Source: Steromphala cineraria (Eukaryota; Mollusca; Gastropoda; Trochida; Trochidae). From it: DNA of 64,000 nt. Both the position numbers and the translations under genes were made by a program. Where the stretch lies: the NCBI GenBank assembly GCA_916613615.1, contig OU744723.1, forward strand, positions 64,922,239-64,986,238, written 5' to 3'. Shown here one piece after another: positions 1 through 12,725 of this stretch. The notes beneath the pieces were generated by a model. That model ran no database searches. It had not been told where the DNA came from and saw only the letters and a list, made by a program, of their open reading frames with translations. How positions within the stretch are numbered: the first letter of the stretch is position 1; each line of letters begins with the position of its first letter.

Positions 1-1259
1 TAAAATTTTGTTTTGGACGACTTTTAAAACTTGGTAGCGGTTTTTTTTACACTAGTTTATTCTATTGAACGACTGGGCTTCTGTGTGTGCCTTTAACAGC
101 GCTTCATGACTTCTCTTTATTCATGTTCCTGTTTGAAGTTACTTATAACAGTTTGGTGTAATGGTTCAGATTCTCAGCAAATCATAATACCAGCAGTTGA
201 CCAACTCACATTTCACAGATTTGTAATATTGCAGATAAATTGAAATCCAATATAAAAACGCTCCATTTATTTACAATCAAGGTGACATGTATCTCTTGTT
301 ATAATATGTTAATCAATACTTTTCAGATATTTATTTGAAAGGCAAAATTTACCAAAAAGGGATTTTACTTACATTTATATGGTGTGTTCACAAGGATAAT
401 GAAAAAAACAAATATAAACATTACAATTCCATGTCAGTTGTTTATATTGCTACGAGTATGTATTTATTCAACATTAACATTACCACACTTACACTTTTGT
501 TATAATGTGAACTAGCTGTTTCTACAATCTTCTGTTCTAGAATGTTCTAACTATTTCAATAATATCTGAGATGGTCACTTCTGGTTGAAGTTTGTCCAAG
601 AACATTATTGAAGGTATCTGATCTATGTGAATGCGGATTGCTTGCTTTCTTCTTACTATTGACTTTGCGATCATCTGTCGTGTCACCGTTTTTGGATAAC
701 TTTACAAGTCGGATTTATCTCTCTACTTTCAAGACCCAATGACTGTTCTACATTCTTTATGTGTGTTTACTCAGGACTAGTGAATATATTTAGCTAACTT
801 TTTAGTGTGACTCATTTGATATTGTATTATCACTTGTATTCGTTTCATATTGTAACCTTAAACTCTTTGTTTATCATTAGAATGATTAAACTGTACTTAT
901 CATACACAATTGTTTGTTATATTCTGCCGGTTTAATGGGGAGATTTTCCTATTTCATTTTCATTCGTGACAAAACACATATAAAACCAATGATGTTTAAA
1001 GATAAACAAGATCTATATATAGACCGGAGGAACTATAATTTTTTTTATCAATTCAAAATCTAAAATCAAAGCGTAAAAGTTGTGTATATAGTTTTCAATA
1101 GGATAGGGATGTAGCAATGTTCGTAAGTTTGTACAAGTATAAGTGTATTCTTGTTAATGACGTTCAGTAGTTGAGTGTATTGGTACATTATGTGTCGTCA
1201 TCTTGGAGGCCGTTGGCAGACTCTGTAACGGCGAAACAAGATTGACGTCATCGCTTGCT
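1..1259. other. AT-rich intergenic DNA, no gene recognised
   Basis: No long reading frame, RNA gene or obvious repeat could be supported here. The sequence is AT-rich with stop codons in all frames. A single TGACGTCA-like site lies near 1243-1250. Confidence 0.6.
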
Positions 1260-1531
1260 GAGGTGAGGTGAGGTGATATGGGCTTTTATCGCCGCTTCCA
1301 AGAGTATTTCACTTATATCGCGGCTGCTAGTATTATTGCAGGGAGAAAGCCAGCAACACTATTGTGGCTATGCATTGCGGTGAAACCTGTGAGCATCGAC
1401 TGGAACTAGCAACCATGGATGGAACTGCACTGAAATTCAGTGAAGCATTGCACCCAAACCTGACTGCGCGTAGAACATTTCTCTAATGCAGACAAAGTTG
1501 ACGAGCGGGATTCGAACCACGGACCCATCGC
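1260..1531 (-). repeat. tRNA-derived SINE-like repeat, truncated
   Basis: Read on the minus strand, a perfect Pol III B-box-like stretch (GGTTCGAATCC) lies at about 1506-1520. It is followed by a moderately GC-rich body that includes a tract around 1280-1325 of the kind seen in molluscan SINEs (TTTATCGCCGC, TATCGCGGC). The far end has GAGGT repeats (1259-1275), which would be the 3' tail. No convincing A box is visible, because the tRNA head abuts the LINE relic that starts at about 1532. It therefore looks truncated or joined to the LINE. The family assignment is from memory of motif style only. Confidence 0.4.
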
Positions 1532-2600
1532 TTGCTGTACAGCCGGGATGAGCTGCTGTCGCTACGAAGTTCGTCGTTGGAATGGAACTCAAAACTTATT
1601 GACTTGCCAACGGAATGTGATATGGAAAGGGATGGACCTAATTCGTCATCAGGTAGGAAAGTCAGCAGGAAAAGAGGTAGACGAGGGGGAGTCCGTAGAC
1701 GGGTTCGGGCAAGGAAATCTAGACCGCCGGTACCTACCATCTTACTATGAAATGTGCGATCAGGAACAAACTGTCGGAATTGGATGCGTGTGCACGATAC
1801 ATGTTTGAATACAGAGACAGTTGTCTTCTTTGTTTTACTGAATCCTGGCTCAATAGCACGATTGATGAGAGCACCCTTGCACTCCCCGGAGTTGGCACCC
1901 CTATAAGATTAGACAGACGGATAGAGGATACGGGCAAGGCAATTGGTGGAGGTGTGTGCATGAATGTGAATGGACGGTGGTGCAAGAACTACGTCATCCA
2001 AGAAAGACTGTGTAATCGTGACATAGAAGTTGTGTCTGTGTCACTACAACCCTCGTATTTACCCCGTGAATTCGTACACATATTTGTAGTTCTTGTCTAC
2101 ATTCCACCAAGTGCCAATTATAACCATGCTGCCTCTATTGTACAAGATCACATCCTGAAACTTGATTTCATTACTCCCGATGCCCCAAAATGTTTTTTTT
2201 GGCGATTTCAAGGGCTCATCGTTAAATATGTGTATTACTGACTTATGAGCAGTGTGTTAAGTATACGACTCGTAAAGATAAAACAATTGACCTTTGTTAC
2301 GGAAACATAAAAAAAGCGTACAAAGCGTTAGGGAAACGCCCACTTGGGGTATCAGATCACAACTCTGTGTTTTTGATGCCAACGTACAAGCAGACAAAGG
2401 AGCAGACAAAAAGTGTGAAGGCCTTGGATCCCGAGTCTATACAGCGACTCCAAGGTTGCTTTGATTGCACAGACTGGGACATGTCCTTCAGCCACAACAA
2501 TGATCCATGTGCGATCAAGGGTACCATTACGAAATTATTTCAGTCCCTTTCTTCCTTGTTACTAGATCAAGATAAGTTATTTCTAGCAGATGTTATCTGA
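1532..2600 (+). pseudogene. LINE endonuclease relic (Jockey/CR1/Rex-like), frameshifted
   Basis: Three consecutive frames read as one decayed non-LTR retrotransposon ORF. Frame 2 (1532-1750) gives a basic GRRGGVRRRVRARKSRPPVP stretch. Frame 1 (1747-2241) gives the start of an APE-type endonuclease with CFTESWLN, a GGGVCMNVNGRWC stretch and VVLVYIPPSANYN. The third part (2242-2600) has a TIDLCYGN-like piece and PLGVSDHNSVFL, the SDH motif near the endonuclease C-terminus. The reverse transcriptase is absent. At least two frameshifts and the missing RT make it inactive. Clade assignment is by motif memory, so only the Jockey superfamily level is reasonable. Confidence 0.75.
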
Positions 2601-2629
2601 CAGGTGCCATTAATACTAAGGGCTAAATT

Positions 2630-3055
2630 AAATCTAAGAAGTATTCGTAAAATATATCTTCTTAATAGTTAATGTCATACACAATATCTACGAAGTATTC
2701 ATAAAAATATATCATCTTTATAATTGATCTTAATAATTTACGTCATACACAATAAATTCGAAGTATTCATAAAAATATATCATCTTAATAATTTATCGTA
2801 ATAATTGACGTCATGCACAATATCTAAGAAGTAAGGTATAATATCTTAATAATTTACATCGTACACAATATCTACGAAGTATTCATTAAAATATATCATC
2901 TCAGTAATTTATCTTAATTTATTATGACGAGAACACTATCCATTGTATGATAATACACAATATCTACGAAGTATTCATTAAGATATAGTATCTTAATAAT
3001 TTACATCGTACACAATATCTACGAAATATTCATACAAATATATCATCTTATTCAT
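2630..3055. repeat. AT-rich minisatellite, ~70-90 bp units
   Basis: About six degenerate copies of a unit containing ACAATATCTACGAAGTATTC followed by an ATATATCATCTTAATAAT-type tract and a TTACGTCATACACA-type end. The copies differ by small indels. The array directly follows the LINE relic. Confidence 0.7.
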
Positions 3056-3944
3056 CCATTTCTGTTGTTGGTTCATTCTGATGTGAACAATAGGTATATT
3101 TGTTACATTAAAACTTGTTATCTATGTGGTTTTAAAACAGGTCATCACAATAAACTTGGCTAAGGTCGTGTTAGAGTGACATTTATTCCCGTAAGTGTTC
3201 CTCCGGTGATAATAACATAGGTCAAGCGGTTATATTTATCTTGTGTTGTAGCACACACACTAACCAGGCTGTTCTTATTTCATCTGGGAGCGAAATCGAA
3301 TCAGAGTGTACATGTGCATGTTTACATCAAATGTATACGAGGCATTTGGTACACAATTTACTATATGCAAGGTATTAAAAAATAAATCTGTTGAAGGCCA
3401 TGAAACTTCGATACAATGGCTATATCTTTTTTTATATAATATTATCTTATATTATCTTTTCTTGTATTATCTATCTTATCTATAAAATATGTTATCATTT
3501 CTCGTGAAATATGAAGTTGCCAAATTAATAAAGGATGTTCATTAAAGTGTTTGCAAAAATGTTCCCTCAATGTTAGATTCTCTGGACAAGAGCGAGGGAT
3601 GTACTGCTATAAAATTCGGTTTACTAAAGCAGTCGCAGAATTACTACATGCAAAGTATAAAACGTAAATCCGTTAAACAGGAAAGGGAGGAAAATGATCA
3701 CATCAGTTGGTCTATCAATTTTGCAACTAACAGAAACATAACGAATAAATCTTAGAAGATTAATATTGAATGTAAGCATTATCAGCTTTTAGCATATCAT
3801 TGTGTACGCACATGCATTTCTGAGACTTTAAGGATATTACTTTTCATATTATATATTATTTTTGATACAGAATACAATTTTCAGTGACTGTAGCTTGTAA
3901 TTTAACTACATTTTATATTCCCATTACAGTTATGTAGTATATAC
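3056..3944. other. Intergenic, 5' flank of G1
   Basis: A 61-codon frame at 3570-3755 has no recognisable feature and is probably chance. Otherwise AT-rich DNA without a supported feature. Confidence 0.5.
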
Positions 3945-4222
3945 TAGAGAACCAGAGAGTGTCCACAAACTGGGTTATTTAAAGTAGATACGGAGTGGGT
4001 CGGAGCAATCTAGCCAATCATCTTCTTGACACATAGATATAGATAACCATATAAAGCCCTAGCAGGCAGCTGATACCATGTGATATCTATGTGAGAGAGA
4101 TAGTCCGCGTGGTGTCTAGACACAGCTGGGCGGATTTAAAAGCTAGCAGACAGATCTAGATGAGAGAGTTACGGCGCATATCAGACTTGAAGCAGTGCCA
4201 CTGAAACTGTCCAGAAGTCAAC
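3945..4222 (+). promoter_or_regulatory. Conserved CC-BP promoter of G1 (diverged)
   Basis: The region shares ordered blocks with the 5' flanks of the minus-strand paralogues: GAGTGTCCACAAACTGGG, GAGTGGGTCGGAGCAATC, an inverted-CCAAT-type block TAGCCAATCA at 4011-4020, the palindrome GTCTAGACAC near 4115, and GAGAGTTACGGCGCATAT near 4165. The CACGTG seen in most paralogues is CGCGTG here. About 15 bp just after the TATA-like GCGCATAT are missing relative to the paralogues. A separate CATATAAAG lies at 4048-4056. Confidence 0.6.
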
Positions 4223-5686
4223 ATGCCATATCTGGTGTACTCTGCAGTCTTGGTCGTCTCTATGTTGACATTATGTACCTGCAGTGGCAGTATTGGTGCG
4301 ATACATAAACGGATAAGGAATTTCAACAAAAAGTTGAATAAGTTCAAAGTTGAACTTGTTGATATGGACACGAACCTTCATGAAAGTATCGAGATCGCCA
4401 AAAACTCATTGAGACAGGAAATCACTGAACACTTCAAGCAACAGATCCAGGACGCAAAGGAAGAGTTTCATCGAGATGAGTCTGCACCGAATGTAGTCCG
4501 TGCTCATATTGACTCACAGGTTCAGAGACTGAAGAAGGGTCAACAGGACATGAAGAGGCAGCTCCAGAGAGTGATGGAGTCTCTTAGACACGTCCAGCAG
4601 GAGAAGGATCTCTACAGAGACGCTTTCTTCAAGGCAGATAGACGAATTGCTGAGCTGTGTTATAAGTGTACTTCAGATAGTAATGTTCTGAAAAAGGACA
4701 ACGAGACTTTACAATCAGGAAACAAGTTGTTTGACAAGCAAAGATTTAATCTTATCAATGATAGCCCCCAAATGAATTCTACTCATAAAGAAGAAGTTGA
4801 AGAGTTATTAAAAGCAACCACTTCGCTCAACCGATCAACAACAACTACGACAACAAACTCCCCAGTAAGTACCAGAACGACTACAGTCTACCCATCAACT
4901 ACGACAGTAAGTTTACAGCAAACACCTATAATGAATAGATTGTTGATAGCATCCGAGCGTGAGTCTGAGATAGTCCAGCTGGATATTCACAGTAGAAGAT
5001 CTACTAAGTACTCTCTGCATGTACCACATGGTGTGTTGGCTCTGTGTTACATACAGCGACTACGGAAACTACTTATGGGAACAGTCACACAGAAGATAAC
5101 GTCTACTTCACTGGACGGAGATGACACTCAGATTCTCAGAGAAGGTGTCTGGGTGACGGGGATGGCAGTGGATGAAAGAAGAGAACTCGTGTTTATGTCA
5201 ACATGGCAACCTGGATACAGCATCAGCAACATGAGTACAAGGGGAGACAACTTCACAATCATCCGGAACCTGACTGGAGGATATAGTTTACCTGACAGTA
5301 TAGCAGTGAACGCCAGAAAGAGAGAGGTGTATGTGGGTAGCTATACAAAGAGAACAGTGTTCAGTCTCAGTTATGATGGGAAAGTTCTCAAGACCCTTGT
5401 ATCTGCTTATGATGTGGATATAACATTTGACTGTGTGAGAAATACTCTGTATTTCAACGATGGGAATACTCTCAAGACGATATCAGATGGAGTTGTGTCA
5501 AATGTCACCAGTCTCAATGTTGTGCCGTACACATTAGCCTACTACAACAACACTGTGTACTATGGTGGATGGGATTATTCCCACTTTGTTGCAGTGGTGA
5601 GGTTGGGGGAGAATGTTGCAGAGACCAGATTAAAAACAACGAGTTCAAAATACTTTAATGGTATAAACATTTGTTTAGTCCCATGA
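4223..5686 (+). CDS. G1: secreted coiled-coil/beta-propeller protein (CC-BP)
   Basis: Intact single-exon ORF of 487 residues, the only family member on the plus strand. Residues 1-22 form a signal peptide ending in a CTCSGS-type stretch. Residues ~27-145 are a heptad-rich, charged coiled coil with a family-conserved core (KKGQQDMKRQLQRVMESLRH, 104-123). CYKC follows at 146-149 and could supply interchain disulfides. Residues 150-236 are a linker with Thr runs, likely O-glycosylated. Residues 237-487 show six ~42-residue repeats with TGMAVDERRELVF, PDSIAVN, REVYVGSY and NTLYFNDG motifs, reading as a six-bladed YWTD/NHL-like propeller, and the protein ends ICLVP. The ATG follows the conserved promoter and is immediately followed by the hydrophobic signal. 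Function is unknown; an extracellular multimeric binding protein is inference. About 140 bp of 3' flank is also conserved with G2 and G4. Confidence 0.85.
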   Translation: MPYLVYSAVLVVSMLTLCTCSGSIGAIHKRIRNFNKKLNKFKVELVDMDTNLHESIEIAKNSLRQEITEHFKQQIQDAKEEFHRDESAPNVVRAHIDSQVQRLKKGQQDMKRQLQRVMESLRHVQQEKDLYRDAFFKADRRIAELCYKCTSDSNVLKKDNETLQSGNKLFDKQRFNLINDSPQMNSTHKEEVEELLKATTSLNRSTTTTTTNSPVSTRTTTVYPSTTTVSLQQTPIMNRLLIASERESEIVQLDIHSRRSTKYSLHVPHGVLALCYIQRLRKLLMGTVTQKITSTSLDGDDTQILREGVWVTGMAVDERRELVFMSTWQPGYSISNMSTRGDNFTIIRNLTGGYSLPDSIAVNARKREVYVGSYTKRTVFSLSYDGKVLKTLVSAYDVDITFDCVRNTLYFNDGNTLKTISDGVVSNVTSLNVVPYTLAYYNNTVYYGGWDYSHFVAVVRLGENVAETRLKTTSSKYFNGINICLVP

Positions 5687-6449
5687 GTATTACAAAAAAT
5701 CGTAATGTTCGTCCTTGTAGGTTGATGGATTACTGTCAATATATAGAACCGATACATAGTTCAGACAATATCGTGTACATACTGAGTAAATCTTTCAACA
5801 ATTTGGTTTAAAAAAATGAGTTTTGTTTATGTAAAATGGCAATTGTTTTAATGGATCTAGATATTGCCAAGCAATCGATCTTTTTATCATCGTTTTATGA
5901 AATGAAGTAAACAATTTACAATTAAACTGTAATGGTTTGTGTCTGTATTGGTTTATGATTCTTTCCCTACGACTCAGGATAACAGTCTGGAGAAGAGCAT
6001 TGTTTAGCTGTTTCGCTCTTTTAAACTCATACATTTTTAGTTGTTATATTACCTTCACTATAGAAAGATACATCCTTTTTAAAGTTTTTTGTACCTATAA
6101 AACAACTTATTAATATGATGCAATCACTTGCATAATTTATTCGAGATATTAATATATCAGTAGAGTGAACACATTTATTTCCTGAAGTTTCAGTTCAGCC
6201 CAATATCATGTAAACATTACATGCCGCTCACATAGAAACCCTGCCTACACCATGTCTTGTTCAAGAAGTCCTCGTGTGCAAGGTCGACTCAGATCACTAT
6301 TGGGTTGTTGCGAGACAGGTCTCTAGTTTAGATCTTGAAATAACATCAACGTCACTACATTTCTACATTTTCCTTGTGCAACGTTTTGGTAAACAGGCAG
6401 CTTTCCGCTTATCATTCTTTCAATCGTCTAATACAGTCTAAGAAAACCA
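5687..6449. other. 3' flank of G1 and intergenic
   Basis: The first ~140 bp (to about 5825) match the 3' flanks of G2 and G4 in inverse orientation, including the segment around ACAATATCGTGTACATACTG. This is probably the shared 3' UTR. The rest shows no supported feature. Confidence 0.55.
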
Positions 6450-6669
6450 AGCCTCAATATTACCCGTTTCACTCCTATATTTAGTCTAGAAAGGTCTAAT
6501 AGATGGTCGTGTCAGCCGACCTTTCTGCGACCTCCAACGGTATGCGTGCAAAGGCAGACTATTATGGCTTGGTAAGATGAGTTCTGATTGGTGAATTCGA
6601 TACATGGGCTGTCCCTCTATTATTCCTTTCTAGATTAAATATCCGATTGAAACGGGTAATATTGAGGCT
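6450..6669. mobile_element. 220-bp MITE with ~45-bp imperfect inverted ends
   Basis: The left end begins AGCCTCAATATTACCCGTTT and continues to a TCTAGAAAGG. The right end is its near-perfect reverse complement (CCTTTCTAGA ... AAACGGGTAATATTGAGGCT). The ~120-bp interior has no coding capacity. The flanks do not give an obvious target-site duplication by eye. Confidence 0.8.
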
Positions 6670-6958
6670 ACGTGTACTAGGACTGCGTGTAAAACTCGTT
6701 TAGGACCAACATGTTATGTTTCCCGTATCAAAGTAATTGTCCTCCTCGATATGGAATATATACTCGTCAATCAATCTTAATGTCGGTACTCAAAAGGCCT
6801 CAAGGCTTTAGTACATAACATATACATTTGTTTTTATATATTTGTAACAATCATGATACGAATATGGTGCGTATAAAACAATATGTAGAATATGTTCGTG
6901 GATAGGTTTTAAATTTCGCTATTATTTAAACTGTTTAATAATAAACTGTTTATCAAAT

Positions 6959-9900
6959 TTAACCCCCTTAGTGCTTCATAAAAATAACGTTGACGCTTAC
7001 CCCGTGCCAGATAAATTTCTGTGACGTCAACGAAAATTGATACATTTTCGTATTTCAGCTGTATCTTTTTTGTCCGGGGAAATTAAATCACCAAATTACA
7101 CACACTTGTTCACAGTGTAATTTGCTAATGACAGATATAAAAAATCTGTAAATATTTAGGTGAATGACGACAGTCGATGCTGTCAAAAAGAAAGACCGTG
7201 TTTTTACGGTAAATACAGTAAACTACATGTTGGTATCCCGAACCTCCATTGCTTGGAAATAGTTTCCATTTGTATAAAATGTAAATTATTTTACACTTTT
7301 CGAGAGGGAAAATGTCAGTGATCACAATGGTGTGTTTACTTCCTGCATGCACCTACTAGATCCGGAACTACTACAAGTTATCTTTTCTAACCAATTTGTT
7401 GAACATTGTTTCTTGTGACGTCATTGACAAACAATGCGCGGAAAATGCACTATGCATAACAGTCGATCGCTTGTTTTCATTACAAATGGATACTGGCTGA
7501 AATTCCAGCCACCGATAGATATTTCTCTCATCTTAAATATGATGTAAATTTCAGATACATAAGCACGGAAATTACTATTGCATTCATCAGACTTCAAACG
7601 ACAACTGTTTTCGGCGAGATGGAAACTGAAAACAAGTGACTATTTGCAACTACGTATCAAAGTATCAATTGATCATTACACAATGGACAAAATATATCCA
7701 TAATCAAAGATTGGCAACAATGAATTCACAGGCATTAAATTGATGTAGTTTTCTTTTGATGTTTTAAGTGAAATATATGACGCCCACTTCAAACAAAATC
7801 AGATAATTCAATCGGAACGGTGTTACGGCAAATTTCGCCATTACTGTTTGGTCGCATTGGTTGTGAACTTTGATTATCATAGCTGCGCTGAAATAGCGTA
7901 CAAAACAATTATAAACAAAGTTTTTAGTATTATAGACATCTACAGCAGAACAAATTCATTCATTGATGTATGTGTCAAGTGAAAATGTACAAAATACAAA
8001 GTAATTTTCACACAAATTATGTGAAAAAAAACGTGAAATCTATTAAAAAAACAGTCATCACCTCGTTTTACTAAAATAAAACAAATTTACATAACACTTA
8101 TATCCTACAAGTTTTAAAAAGAAATATTAAAATCATATTGTACTTTATTTGGATTTAATAGTCTTACTTTAACCGGAAAAATGAGCTTCCAGTGTCCTCA
8201 GTAATACATGTATCCGAACCGGTCGTCAAACTTGACTGACGGCCCTTCATCGTGTAAGCTCCGCCCCCTTTACGAGATGACACGGTTTATTTCGCACAAA
8301 AAATATGGCGGGAACATTGCGTAGTTGACTGTTTAGGGTTCTTAAGTATCTCAAGCCTTTTAAAGTTTATTTGAATCAGTTACACGCATTTCTAAATTAC
8401 AAAGAAGTTTGAAATATGAATGAACCCACATCAACATCACTTGATTGTTAGCCACGCCCCCAACGGGCCAAGGTTACAGGGCAGCAAAAAGGTGTCTCCC
8501 CTAGACCATGTTTGTTAACTGTCACAAGTGTTTGTTTCAGACATGTATGTTTATATACTTTGAAGACTTCAATGTTAATATTCATAGTCCTGATTCATGA
8601 CTGTGTATTAAATAGGAGCCTTTTATATAGTCTAGATCCTATTTCTGCAAGTCTAGATTGACTGAAAAGCCCCAAGAAATTAAAAGCCCCAAGAAATAAA
8701 ATAACATAAATGAAGGTACAGTAATTATTTAAAATATTTCATAGACTAAATTTTAGTCTATGTTATTCATTTCTTATGAAGTTATATGACTTGATAAATA
8801 TTGAAAAATCACATATTAAAAACATACCAGTAGGGCTTGAAAATAACTTGAGAGGTAAGATATGTTGAAGAGAATATTACATAACAAACTCAATGATAAT
8901 AAAACATGAAAAAAGGAAACAGAATCCCACTTTAATATAATGTTGATGAGAACTTTGAGACGTTAGTTTTAAATAGTTATCAAAAATGCAATTTAAAAAT
9001 GCCTTCCTGCAAAAAATATTTTTAAATGAATTCTCTTAAATTCTGAAGAATCAAGTCACATGGAAAGAATTTTTTTCTCTCATAACTTGGGTTATCTTTA
9101 CTTTGTTGAAAGCAAATCAGAGACTCAAAGGTGTCATTCCTGTACATGAGATATATTCATAGATTGTTAATAGGCAATGGAATCAAAGCCAAATTGTGAC
9201 ATAGGTAGGAAAATAAATATATGGAAGGAGAATTTAGACAAAATTGAATGATATAGATTTTATTCAATTAATATACATCAAATGTAAATATGAAAACTAT
9301 TGTTTTTTCTTTTTAAGCAGATGAATATCTCTCAAGTCCAAGTCATCACATGAACCTGTATTCAGAACAGAAGCTAATATATGTTTGGTGTCATCACAAA
9401 CATGGAAGCAGGGCCTACTGTCACCCTACAAATAGATAAATATAGTATTAGTAAGATATCAGTTTTCTCTTTCAACAATTTCAGAAAAAAATGATATTCA
9501 AAGAAGGGACAAATTGATAGCTCTTTGTTTATATGAATCACAGATTACTGCAATTATTATTAGGCAAGCTATATCACTGTCCTACAATTTTTCTTTAAAT
9601 CACCCTCCCTCTTTCATGTACCTTAATTATTTGCTCAATGCAATATAAAAAAAACAAGGATATTATGTACCTTTAGGGTCACTTGTTATCAATGTGCTTG
9701 TAAACTGCTTAGACAGCAATATGGACATACCTGTACAGTACTACAATTATGTTTAATTAAACAATCTAACCATAAGATAAGGATGTGTGCCTTTAGGGCC
9801 ACTTTTTATCAATGTGCTTACTGCTTATACAGAAATATGGACATATACTATCATAATGTTAAATTTTACATTCTAACCAAAAGATTATATTTCCAATATT

Positions 9901-12323
9901 TTGACCTTAGTGTTAGTCTAATATGTGAAATGTTGTCTTCTCCAACTGCAAATCTTGAAGTATTTTAAATTTCTTACAGGCCAAATGATTGCAGTATCAA
10001 ATCAAATCAGCAGTTGGTTTTTTCAAGCCCCACCTAAATAACTAAAATCAGTCAAATTCACTTGAGAAATTCTGTAATTAAATTAAATTAGCCTGATATT
10101 TCTTGCCAAAGAACACACATTCCTTTCTTAAATACTGATAGATTTTGTCTTTTGAACATTGTTTTTGTGATAACATGCTGAATTAACCAACAGTCTAAAC
10201 TTTTATTTGACATGATGAACAAATTCTTATAATTATAAGGAAAATTACTACATAAACCATTAAATTTCAAATTGAAAATGATAATGATTATTGATACAAC
10301 AGATATTACAGTTTTGGAAAAACAAACAACTTAACTGACTAATGAAATATTCAGAAATCAAGAAGGCATATATCCATGAAACCTAAAAACCTAAATCCCA
10401 AATCAAAACTTCAGTTGCATATTATACTTTTTTGAATAATTTTTAAATACAGAATATAATCATTTTTATTTACGATGACATGTACCTGACTGAGTATGTT
10501 TATTTTATTACAAATGATTAATTCAGGATACTTAATTATTGATTTGAATAAATTATTTTTTCATGTCAATATATGAATAAATGCCTATGAACAATGTCAA
10601 ATTAAAACAAATGTTATTTAGCCGGAAGACAATTTCCTATTTTCCTAATTAGAATCGGGGAAGGATTGTGGTACTTTTGAAAATTATTTGTCCATAATAA
10701 GAAATATTTTTATTTGTCTACACTACATTTCAATGGCAAGGGCCCATCTCATGAATATTCATAGCACGCCGAAATTATCAATAGAATCTGTCAATATCTA
10801 TGGTCAGATATCTTTTTAAAATCAACAGCTTTATAACAAGTATATTAGTCGTCACAAAACGTAAAAAGAGGAATTCAGCATAACCAAGAAATACATAAAA
10901 TACCTACTCACACATGTGAACAAGCACTGCCCCCTCCCCACGCGAGAGTTGGCATATTGGATCTGAGCGCATCTGGGCGGAACGAACTGGTTTGGAAGTT
11001 CTTCTTGTCGCGAGCTTAATTTCCAGACGACAAATTGGCGCAAGTGAAACCGTCTATCGAATCAATCCATACATGCGCGGTTTTACATCAAATATCCCCA
11101 TTTTCCCTTCACCTGCCATGCGAAATAAAAGTATTCGTAAATATTGAAATTAATACGATTCTTTTAAGTTTAATTATTCCGAATTATTGACAAAATTTGA
11201 CTCGATACATGTGTCTAAATAAATCCAGTATATTTCATCACAATCCACAATGTACATATTTTCCTTACTCAAACAGCGAGACAGTCCTACTATTTTTTAA
11301 ACCGAAATTTGCCCAAGAATGAATTTGACTATGTCCCGGATAGTCTTACAGTTTTCTTTTCTTCTATACCTATTGTACTACAGTGAATATAAGGACTGGT
11401 AAAATTTATCTAGCCCCGTTATGTGAATTACAGATACTGTACCAATCCAAATTTTTAATAAATGTATTTTATCCACACAAAAACAAGAATTATACACTGC
11501 AAGCTTCCAAAATGAACAATGATTATGTCAAGTCGACCAGTAGACGCTCGGTACCGGACATGAACTCTTTGACAGTCTTTAGGGAATGCGAATCTAGTAG
11601 TACGTCAGTGACACTGCATCCGCCATTTTTTACATGCGAGAGAAAGGTGCTCGATTCAATGTCGACTGTTTTTGGACGGCCCAAGTCTAAGGCGTCATGA
11701 AGAAGTATGATTTTGCCAAAAATAACAATGGACAGGTAACTATTTACTGGTGTTGCAATTATTTTCGCGTGACATTATGTCAATCGGAGTTTTTGAACGC
11801 GATATTTACGTAGTATCACGAAAACTGTGCCCGGTCATTTTTCATCAGATATGAAAGTTGTTTACATGATGACTTTTAGTTACGCGCGATCTATCCAATG
11901 AGTAAAACTATCATCAAAGCTTATGGAGATGTAGTTTAGATATCTAGTAACAATGTTCAGTCAATTATGTTTCAATACCTGCAACGAAAAAAACGTATCG
12001 TCTTTTTTTCGTTCAATGTACACTTTGTGACGTCAACAAAAAGTCAAACATGGCGCCAAGTTCAAATTGCTTTGTAGTTGATTTTGGGAAAATAGGTGTA
12101 ACTCCAATAAAAATGTATGAATACCTATTATTTTGGTACCAAATTAATGCTGAGAGATTTTTTAAGTCAGAAGATATTTATTTATATGTAATTATCGATT
12201 TATTAAATGTATATTTAGTTGCAAGTTGGGAATGTCAGGGAATGTACATTTATGTACACCCCGGCACCTGGATGGCGTTTCGTGTATGTACATTTACGTT
12301 CAGGCTGGCGCTAAGGGGGTTAA
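6959..12323. mobile_element. Possible TTAA-flanked (piggyBac-type) nonautonomous element
   Basis: TTAACCCCCTTAGTGC at 6959-6974 faces its reverse complement with one mismatch (GCGCTAAGGGGGTTAA) at 12308-12323. TTAA duplications with CCC-starting ends are the piggyBac signature. The 5.3 kb between them is AT-rich and holds no transposase and no convincing gene; the short frames at 7125-7352, 9783-9968, 10088-10270, 10852-11043, 11383-11700 and 12050-12337 are unremarkable. The pairing could be coincidental, from two separate small elements or solo ends. The interior is otherwise described as featureless. Confidence 0.35.
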
Positions 12324-12555
12324 AATGCAAAATTTAAAAAATTGATTATCCTTCCATTCACATTTTATTGTTTTAAAACTGCATTGGAGGTTCCCTCCGT
12401 CTCCAATAATGAAGTCAATTTATTTACAAGTCAGCAATATTCATATTTAATTTTTTTTATGGACATACAACTTCTGTTTTCTTAAGTGACAAGCAAAAAA
12501 AGTTCTTTCAACTTTCAAAAAAAAGCATATCGTACTATTTTGAGAATCAACACAA

Positions 12556-12612
12556 GTTGATAAAAGTAACAAATATCCGAGGCTTGCCGAGGATATTTAA
12601 CTTATATCAACG
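12556..12612. repeat. Short fold-back repeat
   Basis: GTTGATAAAAGTAACAAATATCC faces an imperfect reverse complement, GGATATTTAACTTATATCAAC, around a GAGGCTTGCCGA centre. It is a small palindromic element of the same style as the larger one at 12.9 kb. Confidence 0.55.
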
Positions 12613-12725
12613 AGTGTTGATATATTTGATATCAGAAGACACGAGGGTGAGATTCTATTTAACATCCAAAATCATTTGTCATCACATAAGCATGAAAAAT
12701 GTACATCTTTGAATACTGCATAGTC

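Noticed and set aside
12050..12337. 95-codon frame starting MAPSSNCFVV
   Set aside because: Runs through the terminal repeat of the putative TTAA element and has no recognisable domain.
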